64,000 bases of DNA from Microvirgula aerodenitrificans DSM 15089 (GTDB taxonomy: Bacteria; Pseudomonadota; Gammaproteobacteria; Burkholderiales; Aquaspirillaceae): positions 294,804-358,803 of the forward strand of contig NZ_JHVK01000003.1 of the NCBI RefSeq assembly GCF_000620105.1. Reading direction: 5' to 3'. Both the position numbers and the translations under genes were made by a program. Position 1 is the first letter of the stretch; each line of letters opens with the position of its first letter. The notes beneath the pieces are model-generated. The model made no database searches, was not told the origin of the DNA, and saw only the letters and a list, made by a program, of their open reading frames with translations. Below are positions 42,244 to 51,515 of the stretch, piece after piece.

Positions 42244-43572
42244 TCAGGCCGACAGCGCGCCGGCGGCATGCTTGATCCGGGCATAGATTTCGTCGTCGAT
42301 GCCGGTGTGGCGGTCCTTGTTGTCGGCGTACAGCACGCCGGCCAGTTTGCCATTGTGGAAGATCGACACCATCACGCAGCCCAGCGGGCTGGCCGCGTCC
42401 CAGAACGGGTGCGGGTAGCGCGACGTCAGGGTCGGCCACTGCTCGGCCGTGGCACGGAAAGCCTGCGCCCGTGCGGTCAGCGAGGCAAAGAAGCCGGGGG
42501 CGGCCGGGTCGACATGGACGCTGATCAGCGGGTCCTTGCTGTCAAAACCGATCTGGAAGCGGCACAGCAGGCTGCCGTCCGGCCCGATCGGGAAATAGGC
42601 CGTCCGTTCAACGCCGAACACGGTGATGATGCGACGCATGACATCACAGACCGACAGTTCGAAACGGGCCATTTCGGCACGGCTGTCGTCAGTCCAGTCC
42701 AGTTCGAGAAATTCGTTCTCCGATACCAGCGGCGGTTCGGCCACCAGCGGCAGCGAGCGGGCCGGGTCGGCATAGGCACGGGTATAGGGAGAACGCGCCA
42801 GGGTCAGCGAGGACTGGACCACACTGGCCCATACCTGGTCCTCGGGCACCAGCAGCAGGCCGGCCACGCCGCGCAGGTGCGACTGCAGGTCCTGCTGCCA
42901 CCAGCCGGAGGCAAGGTGATTGGCAGTGTAGATCGCATGCCGCAGCAGCAGACGCTGACGCGACAGGTCCTGCTGGCCGAGCAGCAGTTCGGTCATCTTG
43001 GCCGGCAGGCCGGCAGCCTGGAACACCGAGCGCACGAACAGGCTGTAATCCTCGCCCAGCGCGCGCTGGGCGGCACGCTCGACATCGCCATCCAGCACCA
43101 GATCGTTGTCGATGGCGTAGAACGCCAGCGGCACGTTGTACAGCAGCGCGCCGGTAAAGAATTCTTCGACCTTGTGCACTTCGATGATCGACAGCCACTC
43201 CTTGACCAGCAGGGCCGCCAGCCGCGCCCGGGCCAGCAGCGCCGCCACATTGCGCTTGCGCTGGCGGGTGATGCCCGGATGGGTGTCGATCGATGACAGG
43301 TGGCCGAAGTGGGTCAGGAACGGGTCGACGCCGGTCAGCAGCAGCGCATGTTCGACGCACACGGTATCGGTCAGGGTCCGTGCCCGGTCAACGGTACCGA
43401 TATGCCGCAGCAGCTGGAACACCAGCAGCGGATCGTGCAGGACGACGTTGGCGATATCCACGCTATTGAGTCGCTCGCGGTCGGCCATCACCAGCGCAGC
43501 CATGTGCTCGCTGGAGAAGCCCATGACCGGCCAGGGCTGAGCGGCAAAACGTTGCAGTTCGAGTCGGTTCAT
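42244..43572 (-). CDS. HDOD-domain signalling protein coupled to motAB
   Basis: A 442-residue cytoplasmic protein. The first ~230 residues resemble an HDOD domain (SSEHMAALVMADRERLNSVD, NVVLHDPLLVFQLLRHIGTV, FFTGALLYNVPLAFYAI), a degenerate HD fold used in signalling. The last ~150 look like a GAF-type domain (ISVHVDPAAPGFFASLTARA, GCVMVSIFHNGKLAGVLYAD). It is the fourth gene of motA-motB-methyltransferase-HDOD and overlaps the preceding gene by four bases, so it is probably made with the flagellar stator. Function unknown. Confidence 0.8.
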   Translation of the reverse strand: MNRLELQRFAAQPWPVMGFSSEHMAALVMADRERLNSVDIANVVLHDPLLVFQLLRHIGTVDRARTLTDTVCVEHALLLTGVDPFLTHFGHLSSIDTHPGITRQRKRNVAALLARARLAALLVKEWLSIIEVHKVEEFFTGALLYNVPLAFYAIDNDLVLDGDVERAAQRALGEDYSLFVRSVFQAAGLPAKMTELLLGQQDLSRQRLLLRHAIYTANHLASGWWQQDLQSHLRGVAGLLLVPEDQVWASVVQSSLTLARSPYTRAYADPARSLPLVAEPPLVSENEFLELDWTDDSRAEMARFELSVCDVMRRIITVFGVERTAYFPIGPDGSLLCRFQIGFDSKDPLISVHVDPAAPGFFASLTARAQAFRATAEQWPTLTSRYPHPFWDAASPLGCVMVSIFHNGKLAGVLYADNKDRHTGIDDEIYARIKHAAGALSA

Positions 43573-44291
43573 CGCCGGTTCTTCCAGAAATAGAGTTGCG
43601 AGTCCATCGCATCGTCGAGCGGCACGGTCCGGTCAGGGGGCGCACCGTCGACGCTAAAAGTATTGCTGATCAGGCAGCCATCGGCCGGCGCATCCTTGCG
43701 GAAGCGTGCCCAGACCCGGCTCATCGGCGCCGGCGACAGGTACACATAGACCACGTCAAAACCGTGCCAGTCCTGCTTCCAGATGTCGCCGTAGCGCACC
43801 CGGAGGTTGTCGAGGTCGCGACCGCGCCAGCGGCACAGCAGCCAGGGCAGCCAGGCACTCTCGACACCGATCACGGTCAGGTCGGGCCGGCGCCGTGCCA
43901 GCGGCACGACCACGCTGCCGGTACCGGCGCCGAGATCGGCGAAACGCACGCCCTGCGGCACGCTGCCGGCCAGGGCATCGACCGCGGCGCGGCTGGACAG
44001 AAACAGGGGCACCCGTTCGGTCATCGCATGCCGGCACACGGCGAACAGCGCCAGCGCGGCAAGGGCCCAGGCCCAGGCCGGCAGGGCCAGCGATGCCAGT
44101 CCGACCAGTAGCGGCCAGAACAGTGCATACACCGCCAGCACCAGGCCACGAGCCCCCAGCGCCAGCGCCAGCAGCACCGTCAGCGGCGGCGCGATCCAGA
44201 TCGGCGCCACGGCGACCGAGGCAGACAGTCCGAACGCCAGCAGCGCCGCCAGCGGCAACGCGGCCAGGTGGCGCGGCAGGCGCGAGATCAC
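43569..44291 (-). CDS. Membrane-anchored class I methyltransferase coupled to motB
   Basis: A 240-residue protein with N-terminal membrane helices (ALPLAALLAFGLSASVAVAP, AVYALFWPLLVGLASLALPA, WALAALALFAVC) and a Rossmann methyltransferase domain (GVRFADLGAGTGSVVVPLAR, DVVYVYLSPAPMSRVW, DGCLISNTFSVDG). It starts at GTG overlapping the motB stop (GTGA) and ends in an ATGA overlap with the HDOD gene. The substrate is unknown. Confidence 0.82.
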   Translation of the reverse strand: MISRLPRHLAALPLAALLAFGLSASVAVAPIWIAPPLTVLLALALGARGLVLAVYALFWPLLVGLASLALPAWAWALAALALFAVCRHAMTERVPLFLSSRAAVDALAGSVPQGVRFADLGAGTGSVVVPLARRRPDLTVIGVESAWLPWLLCRWRGRDLDNLRVRYGDIWKQDWHGFDVVYVYLSPAPMSRVWARFRKDAPADGCLISNTFSVDGAPPDRTVPLDDAMDSQLYFWKNRR

Positions 44292-45214
44292 TGCGGCGGG
44301 CCCGCCTTGGCCGTACCGGCCGCCGTCGCCGGCGACGGCACGACCGGAGCGGCGGCATCGGGCGCATCGGCTTCGTTGCTTGGCGTTCCTCCCTCGCCGA
44401 GGATCTGCTCCTCGTTCTGCTTGTTCAGCACGATGATGGTGATGCGGCGGTTGGTCGGGTTGTACGGGTTGGCGGCATCGAGCGGGTTGGCGGCCGCCAG
44501 CCCGACCACGCGCAGGATCTTCTGCTCGGTCATGCCGCCATCAAGCAGCTCGCGTCGCGCGGCATTGGCGCGGTCGGCCGACAGTTCCCAGTTCGAATAG
44601 CCCTTTTCGCCGCCGGAGTACGCGGCGGAGTCGGTATGGCCGGAAATGGACAGGCGGTTCGGCACTTCGTTGAACATCTTGCCCAGCTCGTGCAGGATCA
44701 CCTTGGTGTGCGGCAGCAGCGCCGAGCGGCCGGAGTCGAACATCGGCCGGTTCTTCTCGTCGACAATCTGCACGCGCAGCCCTTCAGGCGTCATCTCCAG
44801 CAGCAGCTGGTTCTGGTACTTGCGCAGTTCCGGGCTGGACTGGATCGCCTGCGAGATACGCTGCTGCAGCTTGGACAGCACCATCCGTTCGCGCCGGCGT
44901 TCCTCGCTCTTGTCCGAGCGCTTGACCTGACCGGCCGAGCGGGTCACGTCGGCACCGCCGCCCTTGATGACGCTGGTGGTGTCGCCCGAGCCCTCGCCGC
45001 CGGCCAGCGCGACCTTCAGCGGGGTCTTGAAATATTCGGCGATGCCGGCCAGCGTGCCCTGCGATACGGACGACAGCAGCCACATCAGCAGGAAGAACGC
45101 CATCATCGCCGTCACGAAGTCGGCGTAGGCGATTTTCCACGCGCCGCCATGGGCGCCGTGGCCCCCCTTCTTGATGCGTTTGACGATAATGGGACGTTGC
45201 GATTCGTCAGCCAT
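44288..45214 (-). CDS. motB: Flagellar stator protein MotB
   Basis: A 308-residue inner-membrane protein. One transmembrane helix, YADFVTAMMAFFLLMWLLSS, carries the proton-binding Asp; a plug/linker follows, then an OmpA-like peptidoglycan-binding domain (NRLSISGHTDSAAYSG, LSADRANAARRELLDGG). It pairs with MotA to form the torque-generating stator. It lies 79 bp downstream of motA. The C-terminus is Ala/Pro-rich. Confidence 0.95.
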   Translation of the reverse strand: MADESQRPIIVKRIKKGGHGAHGGAWKIAYADFVTAMMAFFLLMWLLSSVSQGTLAGIAEYFKTPLKVALAGGEGSGDTTSVIKGGGADVTRSAGQVKRSDKSEERRRERMVLSKLQQRISQAIQSSPELRKYQNQLLLEMTPEGLRVQIVDEKNRPMFDSGRSALLPHTKVILHELGKMFNEVPNRLSISGHTDSAAYSGGEKGYSNWELSADRANAARRELLDGGMTEQKILRVVGLAAANPLDAANPYNPTNRRITIIVLNKQNEEQILGEGGTPSNEADAPDAAAPVVPSPATAAGTAKAGPPQ

Positions 45215-45293
45215 GGAGACTCCGGATTACGCGGATCGGCCCGCAGGCCGATCCGTCATGCAACACGGCCCCGAGGCGGGGCCGGTCACGGGC

Positions 45294-46154
45294 TTAGCGG
45301 TTCTTGGTGCTCTTCACGTGCTCTTCGAGCTCGAGGAAGCTCGGACGGTCGACGCCGTACAGCGCCTTGCGGCCGAATTCGACCGCCACCTGCGGCGCAT
45401 AGCCGTTCAGGCTGGCCAGCAGCGTGACCTTGACCGTGGTCAGGACCCGGGACAGGTCGGCCACCTTGCTTTCCAGGCGTACCGACAGCGGCGTGATGAA
45501 GCCGTAGGACAGCAGAATACCGAGGAAGGTACCGACCAGGGCCGCCGCAATCAGCATGCCCAGCTCGGCGGGAGGAATGCCCACCGACTCCATGGTGTGC
45601 ACCACGCCCATCACCGCCGCCACGATACCGAAGGCCGGCAGGCCGTCGCCCATCTTGGCCAGCAGTGACGCCGGCACGCTGGCCTCGTGGTGGTGGGTTT
45701 CGATTTCGATGTCCATCAGGTTTTCGATCTCGAACGGGTTCAGGTTGCCGCCGACCATCAGTCGCAGGTAGTCGCAGACAAACTCGATGACGTGATGGTC
45801 ACCGACGATGATCGGGTATTTGGAGAAGATCGGGCTTTCCTGCGGCGCGTCGACATCGGCTTCGATCGACATCATCCCTTCCTTGCGCACCTTGGTCAGG
45901 ACTTCGTACAGCAGCGCGAACAGCTCCATGTACAGCGCCTTGTTGTACTTGTCGCCCTTGAACAGGGTCGGCACTGCTTTCAGGGTCGCCTTCAGCGGCG
46001 CACCGCCACCGCTGACCACCGTGGAACCGATCGCCGCGCCGAAGATGATGATCAGCTCTGCAGGCTGCCACAGGGCGGCCAGGTGACCGCCGGCAAACAG
46101 GAAACCACCGAACACGCAACCGAGTACGATGACGTAACCAATAATAACGAACAT
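45294..46154 (-). CDS. motA: Flagellar stator protein MotA
   Basis: A 286-residue inner-membrane protein of the MotA family: MFVIIGYVIVLGCVFGGFLF starts the first of four membrane helices, and PAFGIVAAVMGVVHTMESVG and GTFLGILLSYGFITPL mark the last two. Conserved charged residues lie in the cytoplasmic loop (LYEVLTKVRKEGMMSIEAD). The ATG at 46154 was chosen because it aligns with MotA; the open frame continues to 46283. A sigma-28-type promoter lies upstream (46240-46266). No other flagellar gene is in the window. Confidence 0.95.
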   Translation of the reverse strand: MFVIIGYVIVLGCVFGGFLFAGGHLAALWQPAELIIIFGAAIGSTVVSGGGAPLKATLKAVPTLFKGDKYNKALYMELFALLYEVLTKVRKEGMMSIEADVDAPQESPIFSKYPIIVGDHHVIEFVCDYLRLMVGGNLNPFEIENLMDIEIETHHHEASVPASLLAKMGDGLPAFGIVAAVMGVVHTMESVGIPPAELGMLIAAALVGTFLGILLSYGFITPLSVRLESKVADLSRVLTTVKVTLLASLNGYAPQVAVEFGRKALYGVDRPSFLELEEHVKSTKNR

Positions 46155-46239
46155 GTAGGGAGATCCCGTCTTCTCTTTATCTGGTGAACGAGGAGGCGAA
46201 CCGTATTTGCATCGGGTCCACGCCGGCCTCCGTTGTCTG

Positions 46240-46266
46240 TTATCGGCCACCGTGCGGAAAACATGG
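46240..46266 (-). promoter_or_regulatory. Sigma-28 (FliA) promoter of motA
   Basis: On the minus strand CCATGTTT (46266-46259), 11 bp, then GCCGATAA (46247-46240). The -10 is a perfect match to the FliA consensus and the -35 matches TAAAGTTT at five of eight. It lies 86 bp before motA. Confidence 0.68.
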
Positions 46267-46383
46267 GGCCTAACAAGAGACAATTCCGAAATCGCTGCAA
46301 CCAGCGTCTGTCATGCCGCAAGAATACCGGCAAGATTCTAACAAAGTCGCCTTGCAAACCGCATGACCCAAGTCCGAAAAGAC

Positions 46384-46419
46384 AAAAAAAAACGTCAGGG
46401 CGCACGTGGCGACCTGACG
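46384..46419 (-). terminator. Terminator after spuC
   Basis: CGTCAGG and CCTGACG form a 7-bp outer stem around a GC-rich loop, followed on the minus strand by nine T residues. Confidence 0.85.
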
Positions 46420-46447
46420 ACCAGGTGACCTCCCGGAGAGAATCTGC

Positions 46448-47833
46448 TTATACCAGTCCGCGTTCCTGCAGCAGTTTTTCGGTCTGCTCGACGCATTCCA
46501 CGGCGGTCGACAGCATGGCGTCGATTTCGGTGCGGGTAATGATCAGCGGCGGCGCGCTGACCATGCTGTCGCCGCAGGCGCGCATGATCAGGTTGTGCTT
46601 GAAGAAGATATCGCGGCACAGCGTGCCGACGTCATCGCTGCCGGCGAACATTTCACGCGTGGCCTTGTTCTTCACCCAGGTGAAGGCCTGGATCAGCCCG
46701 ACCCCGCGGACATCGGTCACGTGCTCGAAACCGCCGAACGCCTCGCGCCAGCGCTTCTGCATGTACGGGCCGGTGTCTTTCTTCACCTGCTCGACGATGC
46801 CCTCGTCGCGCAGCGCGCGCACATTGGCATGGGCGACGGCGGCCGAGACCGGGTGGCCCGAATAGGTGAAGCCGTGGTTGAAGTCGCCGCCTTCGATCAG
46901 GGTGCGGGCAACCTCGTCACCGATAATGACGCCGCCGATCGGCAGGTAGCCGGACGACAGGCCCTTGGCGATGGTGAACAGGTGCGGCCGGAAGCCGAAG
47001 TGTTCGTGACCGAACCAGTCACCGGTACGGCCAAAGCCACAAATGACTTCGTCGGCGACCAGCAGGATGTCGTACTTGTTGCAGATGCGTTCGATTTCCG
47101 GCCAGTAGCTTGCCGGCGGGATGATCACCCCGCCCGCGCCCAGGATCGGTTCGCCAACGAAGGCCGCGACCTTGTCGGCGCCGATTTCCAGAATCTTTTC
47201 TTCCAGCCAGCTGGCGGCGCGCAGGCCGAAGTCCGCCTCGCTCTCGCCGTCGCGCCCTTCCTTCAGGTACCACGGCTGACCGATATGGGCGATGCCCGGG
47301 ATCGGCAGGTCGCCCTGCTCGTGCATATAGGTCATGCCGCCGAGACTGGCGCCGCCGATGGTCGAACCGTGATAGCCGTTCCAGCGCGAGATCAGCGTCT
47401 TCTTGCCCGGCTTGCCCTTGATCGACCAGTACTGGCGAACCATGCGGATCACGGTATCGACCGACTCCGAGCCCGAGTTGGTATAGAACACGTGCTGGTA
47501 GCCGGGCTGGGTCACTTCGGCCAGCAGCGTGGACAGTTCGACCACGCGCGGGTGGGTGGTCTTGAAGAAAGTGTTGTAATAGGCCAGGTCTTCCATCTGC
47601 TGTCTGGCGACTTCGGCCAGGTCCTTGCGACCGTAGCCGATGTTGACGCACCACAGGCCGGCCATGCCGTCGGTGATCTTGTTGCCTTCAGAGTCCCACA
47701 GATAGATGCCGTCACCCTTGACGATGACGCGTGAGCCCTGCCTGTTCAGCGATCCCATGTCGCTGAACGGGTGCAGGTGGTGGGCGGCGTCGAGTTCGCG
47801 GTATTCATTCGTGGAACGGGCAGTCGTGCTCAT
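46448..47833 (-). CDS. spuC: Polyamine:pyruvate aminotransferase (SpuC-like, class III)
   Basis: A 461-residue PLP-dependent aminotransferase. Key parts: TNSGSESVDTVIRMVRQYWS (phosphate binding), VGEPILGAGGVIIPPASYW, LVADEVICGFGRTG (Asp) and FTIAKGLSSGYLPIGGV (PLP-binding Lys). Length and the LHPFSDMGSLNRQGSRVIVK start fit the putrescine/omega-amino acid:pyruvate group. It is likely to oxidise the free amine of putrescine or gamma-glutamyl-putrescine with pyruvate, giving alanine. GAGAGGAA precedes the ATG at 47833. It is the last gene of ald-spuA-spuB-spuC; beta-alanine aminotransferase is the main alternative. Confidence 0.88.
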   Translation of the reverse strand: MSTTARSTNEYRELDAAHHLHPFSDMGSLNRQGSRVIVKGDGIYLWDSEGNKITDGMAGLWCVNIGYGRKDLAEVARQQMEDLAYYNTFFKTTHPRVVELSTLLAEVTQPGYQHVFYTNSGSESVDTVIRMVRQYWSIKGKPGKKTLISRWNGYHGSTIGGASLGGMTYMHEQGDLPIPGIAHIGQPWYLKEGRDGESEADFGLRAASWLEEKILEIGADKVAAFVGEPILGAGGVIIPPASYWPEIERICNKYDILLVADEVICGFGRTGDWFGHEHFGFRPHLFTIAKGLSSGYLPIGGVIIGDEVARTLIEGGDFNHGFTYSGHPVSAAVAHANVRALRDEGIVEQVKKDTGPYMQKRWREAFGGFEHVTDVRGVGLIQAFTWVKNKATREMFAGSDDVGTLCRDIFFKHNLIMRACGDSMVSAPPLIITRTEIDAMLSTAVECVEQTEKLLQERGLV

Positions 47834-47925
47834 GGTCGATTCCTCTCGGTTCTGCGCGCGTCCGGCACTGGCGGCGCACGCGATCGGCCACCGGGTCCAT
47901 CCCGGCGACCGGAATGGGGTCCGGC

Positions 47926-49260
47926 TTATACGTGCAGCAGCAGGAACTTGCGTTCCCACGGGCTGATCACGCGGAAGTACTCGGCGAATTCCTTCTGCTT
48001 CATGCCGATGAACAGTTCGACGAACCGTTCGCCAAGCACGGCGGCGATTTCCTTGCAGTGGGTCAGCCGTACCAGCGCCTCTTCGGTGCCGTGCGGGAAT
48101 TCGGTCGGCACGTCATAGGCGTTGGAGGCCACCGGATCGCGCGGATCGATGCTGTTCACCAGCCCGAGATAGCCGCAGGCCAGCGAGGCTGCCATGGCGA
48201 TGTACGGATTCACGTCCACCCCCGGCACGCGGTTTTCCACCCGGCGTCCGGCCGGACTCGAATGCGGTACGCGCAGACCGACGGTGCGGTTGTCGTAGCC
48301 CCACTCGACGTTGGTCGGTGCGGCCACGTTCGGCGTCAGCCGGCGATACGAGTTCACGTACGGCGCAAAGAACGGCATGGTTTCCGGCAGGTACTTCTGC
48401 AGCCCGCCGATAAAGTGGAAGAACGCCTGCGACGGCGAGCCGTCCTCGTTCGAGAACAGATTGCGGCCGGTGTGCTTGTCGATGATGCTCTGGTGCATGT
48501 GCATCGCACTGCCGGGCTCGCCTTCCATCGGCTTGGCCATGAAGGTCGCGTACATGTTGTGGCGGAAGGCCGCCTCGCGCACCGTGCGCTTGAACAGGAA
48601 CACCTGGTCGGCCAGCGCCAGCGGATCACCGTGCTCGAAGTTGATTTCCATCTGCGCGGTGCCGACCTCGTGGATCAGGGTGTCCACTTCGAGGTTCTGC
48701 GCATGGCAGTAGTCGTAGATGTCCTCGAACACCGGGTCGAATTCGTTGACCGCATCGATCGAGTACGAGCGGCGGCCGAATTCGGCGCGGCCGGTCCGGC
48801 CGACCGGCGGCTGGACCGGAATGTCCGGGTCCGGGTTCGGCGACAGCAGGTAGAACTCCATTTCCGGCGCCAGCACCGGTTCCCAGCCCCGGGCCGAGTA
48901 CAGTTCCAGCACCCGGCGCAGCACGCTGCGCGGCGAGGTCTCGACCGGCGAGCCGTCGGAACGGTAGCAGTCGTAGATCAGTTGCGCGGTCGGATCGGTC
49001 GCCCACGGCACGAAGCGCAGCGAGGTCGGGTCGGGACGCAGCACCATGTCCGGGTCGGTCAGGTCCAGGTAGCAGTCATCGGGATAATCACCGGTGACAG
49101 TCTGGATCAGTACCGCTTCAGGCAGCCGCATGTCCGGTTCCGACAGGAACTTGTCCTTCGGAATGATCTTGCCGCGTGCCACGCCCGTCATGTCCGGCAC
49201 GATGCATTCCACTTCGGTGATCCGATGTTCTCGGAGCCATTCGCTGATGTAGTCACTCAT
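47926..49260 (-). CDS. spuB: Gamma-glutamylputrescine synthetase (PuuA/SpuB-like)
   Basis: A 444-residue member of the glutamine synthetase family. It has the C-terminal catalytic-domain blocks LAPEMEFYLLSPNP, GTAQMEINFEHGDPLALADQ, MAKPMEGEPGSAMHMHQSI and VENRVPGVDVNPYIAMAASL, but lacks the Tyr adenylylation loop of GlnA. These enzymes link glutamate to putrescine with ATP, the first step of the gamma-glutamylated route. It sits between spuA and spuC with gaps under 100 bp, the order known from Pseudomonas. Confidence 0.9.
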   Translation of the reverse strand: MSDYISEWLREHRITEVECIVPDMTGVARGKIIPKDKFLSEPDMRLPEAVLIQTVTGDYPDDCYLDLTDPDMVLRPDPTSLRFVPWATDPTAQLIYDCYRSDGSPVETSPRSVLRRVLELYSARGWEPVLAPEMEFYLLSPNPDPDIPVQPPVGRTGRAEFGRRSYSIDAVNEFDPVFEDIYDYCHAQNLEVDTLIHEVGTAQMEINFEHGDPLALADQVFLFKRTVREAAFRHNMYATFMAKPMEGEPGSAMHMHQSIIDKHTGRNLFSNEDGSPSQAFFHFIGGLQKYLPETMPFFAPYVNSYRRLTPNVAAPTNVEWGYDNRTVGLRVPHSSPAGRRVENRVPGVDVNPYIAMAASLACGYLGLVNSIDPRDPVASNAYDVPTEFPHGTEEALVRLTHCKEIAAVLGERFVELFIGMKQKEFAEYFRVISPWERKFLLLHV

Positions 49261-49358
49261 GATGGTTTCTCAACTGATTCAAGCCGTTTTCAGTTTCTTG
49301 CTTTGGGTGGCGTGACGGGCCGTCCTCCCGACCCGTCCGCCGTGCGCGGGGAGACGGC

Positions 49359-50111
49359 TTACGCCCGCCGCGCGCTCTGGTGCGCACGGCAGGCTTCGCC
49401 GAACGCACCGAAAATCGCCTGCGACACCGGGTTCCCGGTGCAGCGCCATTCCGGATGCCACTGCACCGCAAACGCAAACTGCTTCGCGCCGGACACCGAG
49501 AACGCCTCGATCAGTCCGTCGTCAGCCCGCGCCTCCTCGCTCAGGCCCGGCGCCAGTTCCCTGACCCCCTGCTGGTGCAGCGAGTTGACCTGGGCCTCTT
49601 TCAGACCGGTCAGCCGCGCCAGCAGACCCTCGGCGGTGAAGGCCACACGGTGGGCCGGTGCATATTGCTGCTCCAGCGGATCGTCCGGCGACTCGCGGTG
49701 ATCGCGCATGCCCGGTTCTTCCTGGACGTGCTGGTACAGCGTGCCGCCAAAGGCAACGTTGATTTCCTGGAAGCCGCGGCAGATGCCGAGAAACGGCACG
49801 CCCCGCTGCAGCAGTTTGCGAATCAGCGGCAGCGTGGTCGAGTCGCGGGCCGGGTCATGCAGGGTGCCGGCACGGCTTGGCGTGCCGTGATAGTGGAACG
49901 GTTCGATATTGGACGGGCTGCCGGTCAGCATGACACCGTCAACCCGGTCGACGACCTCGTCCAGCCACGCCCCGTCGCCGAGCGCCGGCACCAGCCACGG
50001 GATGCCGCCGGCACCATCGGTAACACCGCGCACGTATTTGTCGCCGACGGCATGGTACGGGTGCGCGCCGATCTGTCTGATGTCGCACGGAATGGCGATA
50101 AGGGGTCGCAT
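49359..50111 (-). CDS. puuD: Gamma-glutamyl-GABA hydrolase (PuuD/SpuA, class I amidotransferase fold)
   Basis: A 250-residue peptidase C26-type protein: catalytic Cys in FLGICRGFQEINVAFGGT, and His/Glu in FAVQWHPEWRCTG. The start MRPLIAIPCDIRQIGAHPYH is typical. It hydrolyses gamma-glutamyl-GABA to glutamate and GABA, the last step of the pathway. GGAGAACC precedes the ATG. It lies 33 bp downstream of ald. Confidence 0.92.
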   Translation of the reverse strand: MRPLIAIPCDIRQIGAHPYHAVGDKYVRGVTDGAGGIPWLVPALGDGAWLDEVVDRVDGVMLTGSPSNIEPFHYHGTPSRAGTLHDPARDSTTLPLIRKLLQRGVPFLGICRGFQEINVAFGGTLYQHVQEEPGMRDHRESPDDPLEQQYAPAHRVAFTAEGLLARLTGLKEAQVNSLHQQGVRELAPGLSEEARADDGLIEAFSVSGAKQFAFAVQWHPEWRCTGNPVSQAIFGAFGEACRAHQSARRA

Positions 50112-50144
50112 GCGGGTTCTCCTCTGTGTTGCAGACTCGTATTG

Positions 50145-51275
50145 TTATCGTGACAACAGTGCTTCGACGGCCGTGGCCGCCGGCACATAGTCATATCCCA
50201 GTTCATGGGCCACGGCGGCATGGGTCACCTGCCCGGCACAGACATTCAGCCCGGCAAGCAGATGCGGATCGGCCGCCAGTGCCGGACCGGCCCCGAGTGC
50301 CGCCAGCTTGCGTATGAAGGGCAGCGTCGCATGGGTCAGTGCCATGGTTGCCGTGCGCGACACCGCGCCGGGCATATTGGCGACGCAGTAGTGGACGATG
50401 CCGTCCACCTCGAAGGTCGGCTGCTGATGCGTGGTGGGACGGCTGGTCTCGAAGCAGCCACCCTGGTCAATGGCCACGTCCACCAGCACCGTACCGGGCT
50501 TCATCAGCTTCAGCTGCGCGCGCCGCACCAGCTTTGGTGCGGTGGCACCCGGCACCAGCACGGCACCGATCACCAGGTCGGCCTCGCGCAGCCCGTCTTC
50601 GATGTTCTGGACAGTCGACATCAGTGTCTTGATCCGGCCGCCGAACACCATGTCGATGTCTTTCAGCCGCGCCAGCGAGGTATCGAGCAGCGTCACGTCG
50701 GCGCCGAGTCCGGCGGCCATCCGGGCTGCATTCAGGCCGACAACCCCGCCACCCAGCACCAGCACCCGGCCCGGCGCGACGCCGGGGACACCGCCCAGCA
50801 GCACCCCGCGGCCGCCATGCGCCTTTTCGAGGCACGCTGCACCGGCCTGGATCGCCATGCGGCCGGCCACTTCGCTCATCGGTGCCAGCAGCGGCAGCCC
50901 CCCCTGGGCATCGGTGACGGTTTCATAGGCAATCGCCATGCAGCCGGACTCGACCAGCAGCCGGCACTGTTCGGGATCGGGTGCCAGATGCAGATAGGCA
51001 AACAGGGTCTGGCCGGGACGCAGCATGCGGCATTCGACCGGCTGCGGTTCCTTGACCTTGATCACCAGCTCCGCCTGCTCGTAGACCTGTGCGGCAGTGG
51101 AGGCCATCTGCGCGCCGGCGGCCACGTATTCGCTGTCATCGAATCCGGTGGCGGCACCGGCCTGACGCTGCACCAGGACCGTGTGGCCCAGCGACAGCAG
51201 TTCCCGGGCACCGGCCGGGGTCAACCCCACCCGGTACTCGTTATTCTTAATTTCCTTGGGCACACCGATCAACAT
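50145..51275 (-). CDS. ald: Alanine dehydrogenase
   Basis: A 376-residue NAD-dependent L-alanine dehydrogenase: [32 protein letters not shown] (Lys), HLAPDPEQ (His), and the Rossmann motif [20 protein letters not shown]. It interconverts alanine and pyruvate plus ammonia. Placed first in the polyamine operon, it would regenerate the pyruvate used by SpuC. The ATG at 51275 has GAGGA 8 bases upstream; the ORF is open to 51344, but that extension overlaps the operator region. Confidence 0.93.
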   Translation of the reverse strand: MLIGVPKEIKNNEYRVGLTPAGARELLSLGHTVLVQRQAGAATGFDDSEYVAAGAQMASTAAQVYEQAELVIKVKEPQPVECRMLRPGQTLFAYLHLAPDPEQCRLLVESGCMAIAYETVTDAQGGLPLLAPMSEVAGRMAIQAGAACLEKAHGGRGVLLGGVPGVAPGRVLVLGGGVVGLNAARMAAGLGADVTLLDTSLARLKDIDMVFGGRIKTLMSTVQNIEDGLREADLVIGAVLVPGATAPKLVRRAQLKLMKPGTVLVDVAIDQGGCFETSRPTTHQQPTFEVDGIVHYCVANMPGAVSRTATMALTHATLPFIRKLAALGAGPALAADPHLLAGLNVCAGQVTHAAVAHELGYDYVPAATAVEALLSR

Positions 51276-51341
51276 GGTAACGTCCTCGTTCTTCACGGTT
51301 TGAAGACTGCGTCGGTACTGTTGCAGACGTTTAAGAAAATG

Positions 51342-51384
51342 CACAAAACAGGCTTTGTGTGTTTATGATTTTGACTATAAAATC
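51342..51384. promoter_or_regulatory. Two equal-geometry dyads between ald and puuR, candidate operators
   Basis: CACAAA-N6-TTTGTG (51342-51359) and GATTTT-N6-AAAATC (51367-51384) are perfect 6-6-6 inverted repeats with centres 25 bp apart in an AT-rich stretch. They lie 67 bp before ald. They could bind the PuuR-like regulator, though the arm sequences differ. Confidence 0.4.
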
Positions 51385-51515
51385 TTGGCAGTGGCAAGGT
51401 TTTTCATTGCTGCCACGCAACATTAAGCAATTCGAATGCCTAAAATCGTAAACACCATACGTCTAATATCATTAACATTCCGGACCCCTTTCCCCACCAC
51501 GCCGGAGGTCGCGCC

